Translations under genes and position numbers: made by a program | The notes under the pieces: model-generated | Database searches by the model: none | Seen by the model: only the letters and a program-made list of their open reading frames with translations | What the model was told of the DNA's origin: nothing | Assembly: GCA_020310875.1 (NCBI GenBank) | Contig: CM035438.1 | Span: 102,739,563-102,803,562, forward strand | DNA from: Ceratopteris richardii | Taxonomy: Eukaryota; Streptophyta; Polypodiopsida; Polypodiales; Pteridaceae | Direction of reading: 5' to 3' | Length of the DNA stretch: 64,000 bases | Shown here: positions 12,401-23,200 of the stretch, in pieces | Position numbering within the stretch: position 1 is the stretch's first letter | Layout: each line of letters opens with the position of its first letter

Positions 12401-12419
12401 GTTGAATAGCATCCTCCAC

Positions 12420-13568
12420 AAAAATAACATCACAGCTAACTTGAATGCGTTTAGTCTGTGGATGATTCAGACGATAGCCTTTACTTTCAGAATTGTACCC
12501 AACAAAAATACATTTTACTACTTTATCATTCAATTTTTTGCGATGTTGTTCGGACACTAATGCATATGCCAAACAACCAAAAACATGTAGATGAGCAATA
12601 GATGGCTTGCAATCATGCCAAGCCTCATATGGAGTGATAGACTGTAGCGCTTTAGTGGGACACCTGTTCAGTACATATGTTGCACACATGACAACCTCAA
12701 GCCAGAAACTATGTGGTAAAGCCTGGCTCTTGACCATACACCTCGCCATCTCCATGAGTGACATGTTCTTTCGTTCAGCAATTCCATTCTATTGAGGTGT
12801 ATATGGCACTGTACACTGGTTTTTTATCCCACGTTCAGCTAGAAATGCATTAAAATTTGAAGACATATGTTCCCCCCCTCGATCTGAACGGGGGGTGCCC
12901 ATTTTACATGCTGACATATTTTTAGCCAAAACCGAAAACTTTTTGAAGCACATGAACACTTCGGACTTTGCCTTCAATGGATATACCCATGCATGCCTAG
13001 AAAAATCATCGATAAAAGTCATGAAGTAAAGATAATTCCCAAAAGGTGTCTGCATAGGACCACAGACATCATTATGTACAAGCTGCAATTTTTGAGTAGC
13101 CCGAACTGAACCATCTTTTGGAAAGGACGAATGCTGCATTTTGCCCAAAATACAGCCTTCACAAACATGTTTTCCAAGTGCCTCAAGTTTGGGCAAAGAA
13201 GACACTATTTCAGATTTCTGCAGGCGTAGCAAACTAGCAAAATTCAGATGACCAAAGAGTGCATGCCAAAGCTTTGCATCTGACATAGCCTGAGAATCAT
13301 TTATTGCACATGCCAAATCATTTACACATCTTTCATAGTCTATGAGCTTATACCGCCCACGACATAAAATGCCAGAAGCAATAATCACATCGCCATTTGA
13401 CAGATCATGAACTGTACACCTGTGATCAACAAATTTCACAACCAAGCCAATCTTGGCTAATGTAGAAACTGATAACAGGTTCTTCTTGATCCCTGGCACA
13501 AATAAAGCATCTGATAAAGTGAAAGAACTACCATCAACAGTAGTCAAAATGATCTTACCAACTCCCAT
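12420..13568 (-). mobile_element. Copia A integrase region
   Basis: Reading on the minus strand, the GAG-pre-integrase segment ('LWHALFGHLNFASL' to 'CEGCILGKM') is followed by the integrase catalytic core. Landmarks are 'FIDDFSRHAWVYPLK', 'RSDRGGEH' and 'YEAWHDCKPSIAHLHVFGC'. This is the part of copia pol that inserts the cDNA. It is a fossil with more than one break. Confidence 0.88.
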
Positions 13569-13820
13569 AACAGGATAAGAGGAGTTGTTGGCGCATGTAA
13601 CAGTATTCCCTGTAGGGGTAGGCTCGAGTGAAGAGAAGAAACTGCGCTACAAGGTAATATGTTTGGTCGCCCCACTGTCAAAGTACCAAACATCTGAGTC
13701 TATTGCAGACATGCACTGCTCATTAGAAGATGGGTCAAAACTGCAAACAGTAGTAAGCGCCCATTCTTCTTCCAGCACAAGATTAGCATATTGTAGTTTC
13801 TGCTTACTAGTGGAAGAGCT

Positions 13821-14576
13821 TCATTTTCCTTTGCCCTTGTGACTAGCCACGAAAGCTTGATCTACAACATGCATAATGGACCTGTTCTGCCTGGACTGAT
13901 CTTCCTGCAACAGAACAAAGACTAACTCCTCAAATGACAAGGCATTTGGATTGTCATTCATCATCAACCGAAGAGTAGAAGTAAAACTCTGATATGAATC
14001 AGGAAGACCATTCAAAACGGTCTGCACAAGTGAGCTATCTGGTATAACCTCATCAGTAGAAATCAACTGTTCCTTCAAGTCTTTGATCTTTGTTAGGAAA
14101 CTGTCCATACAATCACCTTCATTCATGTGCTCACTCTCAAATTGTTTTCGGAGGTAAGCAACACGAGCCTCATTCCTAGCTTGGTACAATGTGGTAAGTG
14201 TATCCCAAGCATCCTTAGCTATTCTACAAGAGCGAATGTGAGGAATAATGGCACGTTTGACAGACAAAGCTATCAATGCATGTGCCTGGGCATCTCTGCC
14301 ATCCCAACAAATCTGCTCTATAGTAGGTGCAGCAAAAACTACAGCACGAACAGGAATATGCAGACTACCATCATATTGGACACCTTCTGCATCAGCTTCA
14401 GTACCTGCAGTTGTAACAGTTGCAAGTGTGATAGGATGTTTTTCGACACCCTGCACAATGTTCCACAGTCCTTTTGCAACCAACACATGTCGCATCATAT
14501 AAGCCCATAACGGGTAGGTACCATCCAACTTATCCTCAACAGCCAACATACGGAATACATCACTGCTTTCAGCCAT
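13821..14576 (-). mobile_element. Copia A gag region
   Basis: The segment opens 'MAESSDVFRMLAVEDKLDGT' and includes 'LWAYMMRHVLVAKGLWNI', the head of copia gag. It continues through the UBN2-type domain ('AKDAWDTLTTLYQ', 'LRKQFESEHMNEGD'). Gag forms the cytoplasmic virus-like particle of copia elements. The similar gag head of copia B (near 49000-49260) shows that the two elements are related. Confidence 0.85.
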
Positions 14577-14917
14577 GGCCGGTGACTAAAATACCTTGAT
14601 GCAAAAAATTGACTGTATCTCAAAAAGTTGAAAAGAACTGCCCAAACGAATTCCACTAGACCTGTAGCAGACTTTGAGACGCTTATGCTGGCGAACAGAA
14701 ACTGGTATATACCTTTGGCACAAAAAGATAAAATAGCCTGCACAAGTGCTGCGATAGTGCGTTCCGAGGCCGAAATGAGCTCAGATCGTGATTTCGGCAC
14801 CACAAAGCGAAGGTGTTTTGATCTGTGAAACACCCTGAGTATGCTCACCAAATTTCGTGCAAATCTGAGACTGCAAACGGAGGAGTATCAACGGCGCCCT
14901 AGATGAAGCGACGACCT

Positions 14918-14929
14918 GCTCTGATACCA
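14918..14929 (-). promoter_or_regulatory. Copia A primer-binding site (initiator tRNA-Met type)
   Basis: On the minus strand this reads TGGTATCAGAGC, the complement of the 3' end of plant initiator tRNA-Met and the standard copia primer site. It lies 2 bp inside the LTR edge at 14932. This fixes both the element's orientation and the LTR boundary. Confidence 0.93.
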
Positions 14930-14931
14930 AT

Positions 14932-15061
14932 TGTTGGAGTTAGACGTTTGCGGAAGCACGCAAACAACACAAGGAAGAAGAAGAAGCTTGGAGCACAACA
15001 CACAATACTAAATGTATTACTAGAGAATGTACAAAGGTAAGCCCATTAGGGCAATAGGCGT
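14932..15061 (-). mobile_element. Copia A LTR segment, interrupted by gypsy 1
   Basis: The LTR begins TGTTGGAGTTAG next to the primer-binding site. It runs to 'aataggcgt' at 15061, where gypsy 1 starts. The copy of GGCGT at 31942-31946 and the following sequence from 31947 should be the rest of the same LTR. I cannot place its far end because no second LTR is in view. Confidence 0.8.
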
Positions 15062-15957
15062 TGTGTACTTGAGCTGCAATGACTCAAGGACTTGTACCAA
15101 TGAGACTATACCTCGATTGCCATACAAGTGCATATAGTGGAGTTCTTTTCACACATTTAATTATCAATCCTAAGGAGCGACTTACCAAGTGTATGAAGAC
15201 ATGTGCACACGTGATAGAAAATGAAGTGAGTTAGCTATTCAAGCATGAGAAAAGACTAATACTACCCACACCTATTGAAAAACTGGAAGTGTTGCCGCAA
15301 GCCTCTTTTCAGCAGTTTTGGTTTTTTGAGGTTTTCTCCCAGCCCAGAACTCCGAACATAGGCAATAGGGTACTCGTTTCGAAGCTCTCGACGAGACGAA
15401 TCCAACGGTAGTGGTTTCACTCAATTCTGACCACTCTGTTGCAAGTTATGGCAGAAACAGTGAATTACGGGAATTACTAACACCCGCGTTTTTGCTTCTC
15501 CTAGCTTACGCACGCACTACAGCCACTCAAAACAAGGGGGAAGGGGTAGACAACAGTCCTACACTTGCATTTCAAGCATCACACACACATACATGAGCAA
15601 AATGAAGATCAAAATCAGCAAGAAAGAGGCAAACTCGAAATTTCAGAAGTGCTCTTCTTCACAATGACAAGAAGTTTTTTACAATGAGTCACTTTTGACT
15701 TATATACTAGTGCCTTAAGTTTGGTCCTTTCACACAAGAGACCGGCACTTTATTCACTAAAATGCTAACTTCCTACTAATGTACATGGGTAATTCACTAA
15801 TCTTCTGAGGGGATGCATCTAGAGGACTCCTCTAGTGCATTTACAACGGAAAATATATACAAAAGTGGTTATGTTACAAAAAATTGTGTGTCCAAATCGG
15901 AAAAATTTTGGGGCCCGTCTTTTTTCTCTGCTTTGTGCGCTCTTTAGCTCTGCAACA
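15062..15957 (-). repeat. Gypsy 1 left (3') LTR
   Basis: 896 bp, TGTGTACTTGAG to CTCTGCAACA. It matches the right LTR (814 bp) at about 99% over the shared part and differs from it in length by about 80 bp. A TATA-type box (TATATAAG on the minus strand) lies at 15699-15706. Confidence 0.95.
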
Positions 15958-15972
15958 CTCTCCCCCTCTTCG
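15958..15972 (-). promoter_or_regulatory. Gypsy 1 polypurine tract
   Basis: On the minus strand this reads GAAGAGGGGGAGAG and lies directly against the 3' LTR, the expected place for the plus-strand primer of reverse transcription. Confidence 0.9.
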
Positions 15973-16328
15973 TCTCTGTCGTCCCTTGACAGACTTTGCT
16001 TCGCGAACGCGTCCCTTGGGCTGTGTTGCCTGATTCTTGATCTTGCTTTTCTCCACACGCTCCCCTTGGTCAGTATTGTCTGCAGTTAAACAGACATGCA
16101 GATTCGATGGCCTTCTTGATTCAAGCTCTACAACTCGAGAGCCTGATGTAGTTGTCTTGCCTGTTGACTCGGGTTGCCACGCACGCCACCAGTGACTAGG
16201 AATGTGATGTTCTTAGTCACCCTCTTCAACTTTTCAGCCTCTACCCCTTTCTTACTTTTGGTCCTACTCTGATGTTTGAAAAGTCCATGACTCGGGACCC
16301 CGGGGTTTAGCGTTGTAGCCTGGTGCGT

Positions 16329-16376
16329 GCCCCTGCGGGGCTCTGTGCAGAGATGGGTGTTGCGCCCCTGCGGGGC
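16329..16376. repeat. Two copies of a GC-rich hairpin, 35 bp apart
   Basis: GCCCCTGCGGGGC occurs at 16329-16341 and 16364-16376. Each copy is a perfect 5-bp stem with a 3-base loop. Both are followed by a 'cagagat' segment, so they are a tandem duplication of a 35-bp unit. They lie between the last reading frame of gypsy 1 and its polypurine tract, where an RNA-level signal of the element would fit. Confidence 0.85.
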
Positions 16377-16406
16377 TTCCTACAGAGATATATTCTTTTT
16401 CTCTTC

Positions 16407-19400
16407 TTAATGAATTGTTTTGGACTTTGATTTTCTTCTTCTTTTCTTCTTGCTTGATTGTCCCTCGACACGTCCCTCCTCCTGAACTCTGTCGTCCTCG
16501 ACAGGCTTTCTGAGGCGACGCGTGTATGTTTGAATGGCGGTTTGCTCTCGTTGGTTCAGCAGGTTTGCATGACATATCATGAATTCCTTCCATTGCTTTG
16601 ACTTCACTCCATCTTCTGGCGCCTGTCTGTGATCAGCAAAGAAGCTGGTTTCATAGGCCACCAGTCTTGCATTTAAATTGGAAGTCATTTTTACAAAAAT
16701 CTCCGAATCGATTTCAAAGAAGCCGGTAAAGAAGGCTTCTTCGAAGGTCTGCATATAGGTCGATGGCAAAAACATAAGGCGGGAATAGTATGCCATAATG
16801 GTTAGTCGGCTCGGAATGGTTGATAGATAAAAAATGAGGGCTTCCGACCCTTGTGTAATGCCAATGAAATTCAAAAATGTGTACTTCGCATGCTGGAAAA
16901 CCTTTAACACTGTAATGAGCATGCTAAATATTTTATTTGTCATCTTGACTGCTAAGTCCGGCACTGTGGCATATTTGGCAATCCAGAATTCCATTGTCTT
17001 TACCATATATTCTTCGGTAGGTAGATAATTATGTGGCGGACTAGGTATTAATGGGTAATTTAGCCACTGATTATTGATGGAGCCTTGACGCTGTGCTTCC
17101 CAAAATTGCGTCCAAGAGCGTCTGCGGGGTACAGGACAAAATGATGGGTTTACCTGAAGCGCATATGGTGATGCTTCCCACTGTACCCGCAAAGTCGGAT
17201 TCTTCTCCAAAATTTTCCTTCGCCATATGGGATCCGCCTTCTCAAATTCCTCTTGAGTATACTGGAAAGTGTCATGCTGGAATTGAAGGTTGTGGTCCGG
17301 ATCTTTATTAGTGGTAGTCTTTATATACATGCGCGTCTGTTCTTTAAGTAGACCATATGGTACATTGAAGGGCTTCAAAATTTGATCTAGCTGTTTATTG
17401 TCTATGCGAGCCTCTTTCATTATTTGTATTATTTGATCTTCAAAATCAGCAGTGAGCTGGGACACCAGTAGTGCCCTTTCTGGTCTGCTCAGTTCTGCAA
17501 TGTCTCGTGTGTTAGGTTCTAGTGGAACCTCCTTTTCCGCCCTTAGTGGTGAATGATACAAGGGGGGAGAGAGAGGACGTACCTCTTCCTCCACAGTAGC
17601 CGTTGTTTCCGGAGGAACTACTGGTGTCCCCTGTTTTGCTGTTAGCTCAATCTGTTCCTGCAGTCGTTTGATGATATCATCTTTATTCTTGAGCTCCTCT
17701 TCAGCCTTGGTAAGTTTTTCTTGATGTTTGATTAATTCCTGTGCCACGATATGCATGTGATCTGTGTCTTCTTTGCACTGTCGGAAATAATCTTTCTCGG
17801 CTTTTTTCCATTTCTTTCGTAGAGCTGCAGTATCATTCATATATTTCTGTTCCCATTCTGTAATTGTCTCTTGCTCCTGCTTGAGCTGATCTGTCATCTT
17901 GGTCAACTTTGCTTCCATGTCTTTTATGTCCTCATTTGTTTTGTCAAGATCTGTCGATGGTTGATCACTGAGGAGAGCTGTCATTAGCTCCTTGTTTCTG
18001 TCCCTTAGTTGGTCTGCTTCTTCCATGCTCACCTTGAGCTGTGACTCGAGTACTTTGCTACGAGTCTGTATTCTTGTTTTCTCTTTTTCAGTTACTTCCA
18101 GTTTCTTCGTTAGCTCCAACACTTGCTCTTTCAGTTGGGCATTCTCCTTTTCTAATGTTTTGCATTGTGATTTGGTTGTTTTTATCTCTTCTTGTTTCTT
18201 CAACACCTGAGCTTCTACTTTAGATAATTTCTTTGCCAAATTCATACCTTCTTTCTGAAGCTCCTGTTTGTCGAGCATGGCCTGGTCGTAATCTTCATCA
18301 GCATCAAGCATCAGTTGTTGAGTGTCTAGTGCCGTGCGTATCATATCCTGCACCACAAGCTTGAGCTGAGCTATATCCACATTCAACCATGTTTTTGTTA
18401 TGTCTGGTGTTTCTCCTGTTTGTACATCTTGGCCCTGTGCTACGTGGATCAATTCTTGGTGTGGTTGTCGGACCTGTAGTTGTACCTTACCTTCTGCTTC
18501 CTTTTCGACCGTTTTACGAACTTTCGTGGCACTCCCTTGAAATGTTTCATCCAGAGGGGACGGTTCTGCCACAACCCTTAGTGGTGTGAAGGGTTCTTCG
18601 TCTTCTTTTGCTTCTTCTTGAGGCTGGTCCTCAGATATCATTGCATGCGTCTCATTATCAGTTTTGTCCTCCTCTATGTGGGTGATGGAGGCATCCTTCG
18701 CTTGCATAGTGTTTTGCCTTTCTTCTTCTGCCTTCTCGGTGGTTGTATTCTGGTCTGCCAGTGATGGTTGACCTTTTTCTTGGTTGTCCGCTTGGGCTTC
18801 GTCATAGTTGACTTCATTTAATTCGGCCCACTGGCCATCATCTTTCGATTCACTTTTAATATCTACATCCAATAATGATGTAGTTTGCTTTTCTTGGGCG
18901 TCAGATCCTGAACTTGAATTGTCTAGCCCAATCTCCCGATATCGGTGTACCTTAGTGAGTTTTCTTTTTGGTTTTTGAACTGTTGCAGCCTGTTGATAGT
19001 GATGACCCTGCACCGGTAGATTGATTTGTCCTTCTGTATATTTGTGAGTCTCCTCCAGTGCTTGAGTTAATTCTTCTTCCGTAATTTTTCTGGGTCCTTG
19101 GGTGGTGGTGGTAGGCAGCACATGTACTCTCTTTGGTTGTGGTGCTTCTTCCTCTTTCTGTAGAACTTCTCTAGGCCGCTTTGTACCTCTCATGGTTCCT
19201 CTCATCCGCGGTTGCGAACTTGTTTCTGTTTCTTCTGCTTGCTTGCTCCCTTTCTTTGGTTTAGGTACAGTAGCATTCTTAACATATTGAGCCAGCTCCA
19301 TTGAAGATGGCATCTCCCGCAAATACTCGCGCATGCCCAATGCATGGTAAATCATGATTGTGAGGGCAGTGGTTCCATTAAGGAATTTTTTGTTTTCCCA

Positions 19401-19526
19401 TTTCTTCTTGGCCTCGAACAATCTTTCCTGCACATATGGTGTGAGATTTACCTGATTGCCAATTTGTTTTATGGCATGAGACAATAATTGGACAATAATT
19501 TTTTGAGGGGCCGTGTATCTGTTCAT
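16407..19526 (-). mobile_element. Gypsy 1 downstream reading frame, long coiled-coil protein
   Basis: A frame of 1039 codons lies between pol and the 3' LTR. By eye it has: an N-terminal globular part (about residues 1-90, 'MNRYTAPQKIIVQLLSHAIK'); an acidic, low-complexity part to about 370; a heptad-rich coiled coil (about 380-650, 'LEKENAQLKEQVLELTKKLE'); a C-terminal globular part with several Trp and Phe; and a strongly basic tail ('SSKKKRRRKSK') that could act as a nuclear localisation signal. I see no signal peptide or clear membrane anchor, so it is not an obvious envelope protein. I recognise no family. A frame of the same general design occurs at the same place in gypsy 2. Confidence 0.8.
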
Positions 19527-20080
19527 GCTCGGAAAACAAAAATGTTGATATGAATCAACCTGACCTCCTCTTCAATATCCACTCTATTAATGTCGACAAA
19601 GGTTCTAGTATTTGCTCCACGAATTTCGTCTTTGGCCGTGTTGACACCATCTTTTTCCCATTCAAAAGCTTCTTTGATTAAGTCGTGGGAGAACTGAACG
19701 ACTACCCATTCGCCATTCTTATCCATCACATTGGCTTCTGGCACCAATGGATCATGTAGTGCCGGTCGTAAAGTGTTCACGACCTGTGTGCATCGTTGGA
19801 AGTCCGGCTTGTAGATAGGTAGCTCGAAATACTTGTGAATTCCTGCTTTCTTCATGATCTCGATTGTAGATGGCATTCCATGTAAAATCTTGAAGTCCTG
19901 GGACATGATCGGAAAGTGGTGATCCGTGTCCATGATCTTTATGTTAGCGAAGAAAAGATACTCTTCCACTGGCTGCTCATCTCTGAACCAGTGGCCTTTA
20001 GCTTTCGTAAGACATTGGGGAGGAAATTCCTGGACCTCCTCTTGGATTGTAGCTTCAGAGTCTTCAGAAGCCATCTGCAC
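19523..20080 (-). mobile_element. Gypsy 1 downstream reading frame, 185 codons, unknown
   Basis: A short frame lies upstream of the coiled-coil frame and overlaps it by a few bases. It begins 'MQMASEDSEATIQEEVQEFP' and includes 'HWFRDEQPVEEYLFFANIKI' and 'MSQDFKILHGMPSTIEIMKKA'. It is compact and rich in charged and aromatic residues, with no cysteine cluster or membrane segment. I do not recognise it. Its place after pol and tight spacing to the next frame suggest the two are expressed together or once formed one unit. Confidence 0.65.
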
Positions 20081-21214
20081 TTAATATAGAGTGTGAATTA
20101 GTATCCATATTTTGTCCAGAAATCCTCCTCCATGTGTTGATTAATAATTTGATATTGCTCCGAGTGCATGGTGCCGTCCCTTTCCCGTGGGTGTGAGAAG
20201 GGTAATACCTTAATTTTTCATGTATTTTTATATTTTTTGCTGAAAAGAAAACATAAAAGTTAGTCCATAGCCGAAGCGAAGTTTATGTACATAGTAGGGC
20301 CATTCCTATCAGTTTAAAGCTATGATCTAATCTCACTTGGAGATCGTGCACCACTATTTCGATAATGTACATCCTGTACCGAATGCATGGCCTTGTAATG
20401 TGGCCCTATCATGCATACTTGAGGTGCATCAGACACAACATGAGTGCAATTGGGTGCTTTGTCTCCTCGATCATCTGCTCCTCGTGGTAGTTTTGGTTTC
20501 CAGATCCATTTTGAGAACACTGAGAGGGGTCTCTGGGTTTTCTCAACTCGTGCAGCTCCTAGTGTTCCATTTTCCTTATTCATTGTTCGAGTGAATTTGG
20601 CATTGCTTTGCGATCTTTTCTGATGATTCATATGTGTTGTTGACTTTGGCCTTGTCTGCTGTGGTGTTTCCTCTTTGGTCCTCACATTCTGTTTAGCTTC
20701 TTGCATGGCCTTTTTGGGGATCCATATCTGATTTCGAGATTTTTGTGCTTCAAGCAAGGGCTTGGGAATCCACACCTGCATCGATTCTGTTCGTTTGTAA
20801 TTCTTTGTAGCGGGTTTGGTGATGTCTGTTTCCTTCTTCAAAGTGCTTGGGGACATTTCTGGACTCTGTATTTGGTCCTTTCGTACCCACATATATTTGG
20901 ATGCTTCTCGCTTCGAGTATCTGCTTGTTGGTTTCCAATAGTGCGATCTTTGGAGGCCTTGAGCCTGTTTAGGAGAGAGCGTCTCCTCAATCGTTGGCTG
21001 ATCCTCATTCACATCGGGTAGCTTTGACACTATAGGTGGTGTAGCAATGATTAAAGTTTCAGTTTCTATGCCTTTGCTTTCTGAGTGTTGAGTACAGTCG
21101 CTATTATCTTCTGTTGCTTCTTGAACTTCTTCTGATCTTGGTATTGATGTGGCTGGGTTACACGGTTTCTCTTCAAGCAAGCTGAAAACCTCCTTATGCC
21201 CTATCGTGGCCGAA

Positions 21215-21560
21215 ATATATCCTTGAGCCAGATGGATACATGCTTCTGTTTCAATGATCCAGTCTTGTCCTAGAATGAAGTCTTCCATTAAATCGTTATC
21301 CTCACATACTAGGACTCTTTGTTCCATGGAGGAATTTCCTATGTGAAGGGATACATTAGTTGTTCCAATACAGTCTAGGGTGTGACCTCCAATTCCTATT
21401 AGTTTGGCTTTCGTGGGATTCAATTGCAATTGCAGTTCATTTGCTATTCTCTTTCGCATGCATCTGAGGCCTGCTCCTGAGTCTATCAATGCGTCTATCA
21501 ATTTATACTCAGTCTTGCCAATCCCTAGGTTTAGGTAAGGTTGTGTTTTACATATACCCG
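21215..21560 (-). mobile_element. Second retropepsin-like domain, after the integrase
   Basis: The segment reads 'YKLIDALIDSGAGLRCMRKR' near its start and 'DFILGQDWIIE' near its end. These are the catalytic D-S-G-A and the hydrophobic-hydrophobic-G motifs of retroviral-type aspartic proteases, at the usual separation of about 75 residues. The element also has a standard protease before the reverse transcriptase. A protease fold after the integrase is not the textbook gypsy order. The motif match is seen in the sequence; a working enzyme is not implied. Confidence 0.75.
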
Positions 21561-22669
21561 TTGTGTCACCATTTTTGATCTGGTAGTTTGCCATAGGGAT
21601 GGGCTCTTCTCCTTGGAGATAGCGTTCATCTCTTTGCCTGATCCACTCCTTGCGTTTTCTAATGCGTTCTAGGGCTTCCTGTCTCGCTTCTTCTCGTATT
21701 CGTTCTTCTTCCTTTTTCCTACTTTGAGCACCTAATAGTCGCGCTAACATTTGATCCGTCAATGGTTCCATGAATCGTTTTACTCGACATCCACTGATGT
21801 AATTGGGAAGAATGTCTCCGTCTAGTGTGGCGAGATTGACTGCACCACTAGTGGAGATTCGATTTATGATCAGGGGTCCATATCCACGTTTCTGTAGTTT
21901 CTTTGCATGCTGTTTTAGGGTGTATACTAGGACTAAGTCGCCTTCTTTTAGTCCCTTATCTTTAATATGTGAGTCATAATATGCCTTTTGTCTCCGTTTA
22001 GCGGCATAGATGCCTGCTACTGCTTGCAATCTAGTCTCGTGCAGTTTTTCGATTTGATCTAATTGCTGAGACAATTCATGACCGTTCCACTCATATTGCT
22101 GGGCTACTTTTAATGTAGGCACTAAGAAGTCAATTGGCAAAATTGCATTCTGCCCATACACTAGGTTGAAAGGTGTAGTTCCAATGGCCGTTTTATATGC
22201 CACTCGGAAGGCCCAAATTGCGTGATGCAATTGTTTGTCCCAATCTGACCTTCCATTATTGACAATCTTTGTCAATACCGTACATAGTACTTTGTTGGAA
22301 CTTTCAGCCTGTCCGTTGGCCTGAGGATGGTATGGGGCTGATTTTTTGTGGATCACTAGAAATTCATTCATTAGCGATTCAATGACTTCGTTTAGGAAAT
22401 GGGTTCCTCGATCACTCACCATCTCGATCGGTAGTCCAAATCGTGTGAAAATATGCTCAAAGAGAAATTTTGCTGTAGTTTGAGCATCATTTTTGCGAGT
22501 GGCTTTAGCTTCTACCCACTTTGTCAAGTAGTCGGTGGCTACTATGATGTATTCCGCATGAGATCCTTTCGTAGGTGGGTTGATAGGTCCTATGAAGTCA
22601 ATTCCCCACTTGGTAAATGCTCTCGCACAAACCATGGGTCTCAAAGGCATGTCATCTCTTCTAATGGGA

Positions 22670-23200
22670 TATTTTGCTCTCTGGCATGTTTCGCAACTTC
22701 TCACATATGTCTCCGCATCCATATGTAGAGTTGGCCACCACAAGCCTGCAAAGAGAATCATCTTGACCGTTCTATCTGCTGAAAAATGTCCTCCCGCAGC
22801 TCCTGCATGTGCCATTTCTAATATAGGAAGATACTCTCCTTCATGCACGCACAATCTGAGTTGATTGTCTCTTCCTCTTCGAAACAATTGTCTCCCCATT
22901 ATCACATAATCCTTGCTCATTTCTTCTAGGGATCGCTTTCTTGCTAGGCTAGCTCCTATTTCGTGCTCTTTCGTTTTGAGGAATTGCACTAATGACTTAC
23001 TCCAATTAGGCACAATGGTAGAAAAAGGTAAGGACACGTGATCCTCTGGGCTAATCTCTTTGCATTCCCCACAATTACTTACATGCTCGTGAACGTCCTT
23101 GGACATATCAGGCCAATATACGCCTAACCTCTTTAATTCTCGTATTGTTCCGTGCATCCCTTGGTGGGTTTTCCACTTGTTTATGTGTGCCTGGTTAATC
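22670..23200 (-). mobile_element. Tandem integrase-type zinc-binding domains in gypsy 1
   Basis: Two HHCC-type segments follow each other before the integrase core. The first, near 23060-23200, has 'HQGMHGTIRELKRLGVYWP' and 'CGEC'. The second, near 22670-22850, has 'MAHAGAAGGHFSADRT', 'GLWWPTLH' and 'CETC'. Retroelement integrases normally have one such domain. Gypsy 2 in this window shows one. Confidence 0.75.

Larger units (their letters stand above)
12400..15061 (-). mobile_element. Ty1/copia LTR retrotransposon fossil (copia A)
   Basis: A minus-strand copia fossil. The parts seen are gag of the UBN2 type (13821-14576), GAG-pre-integrase and integrase core (about 12420-13568), a primer-binding site and a piece of LTR. 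The left boundary abuts the hAT-like fragment. Its LTR starts with TGTTGGAG at 14932 and is interrupted at 15061 by gypsy 1; the sequence resumes at 31947. No reverse transcriptase or second LTR was recognised here. It is broken, with several breaks, and older than gypsy 1, which has inserted into it. Confidence 0.88.
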
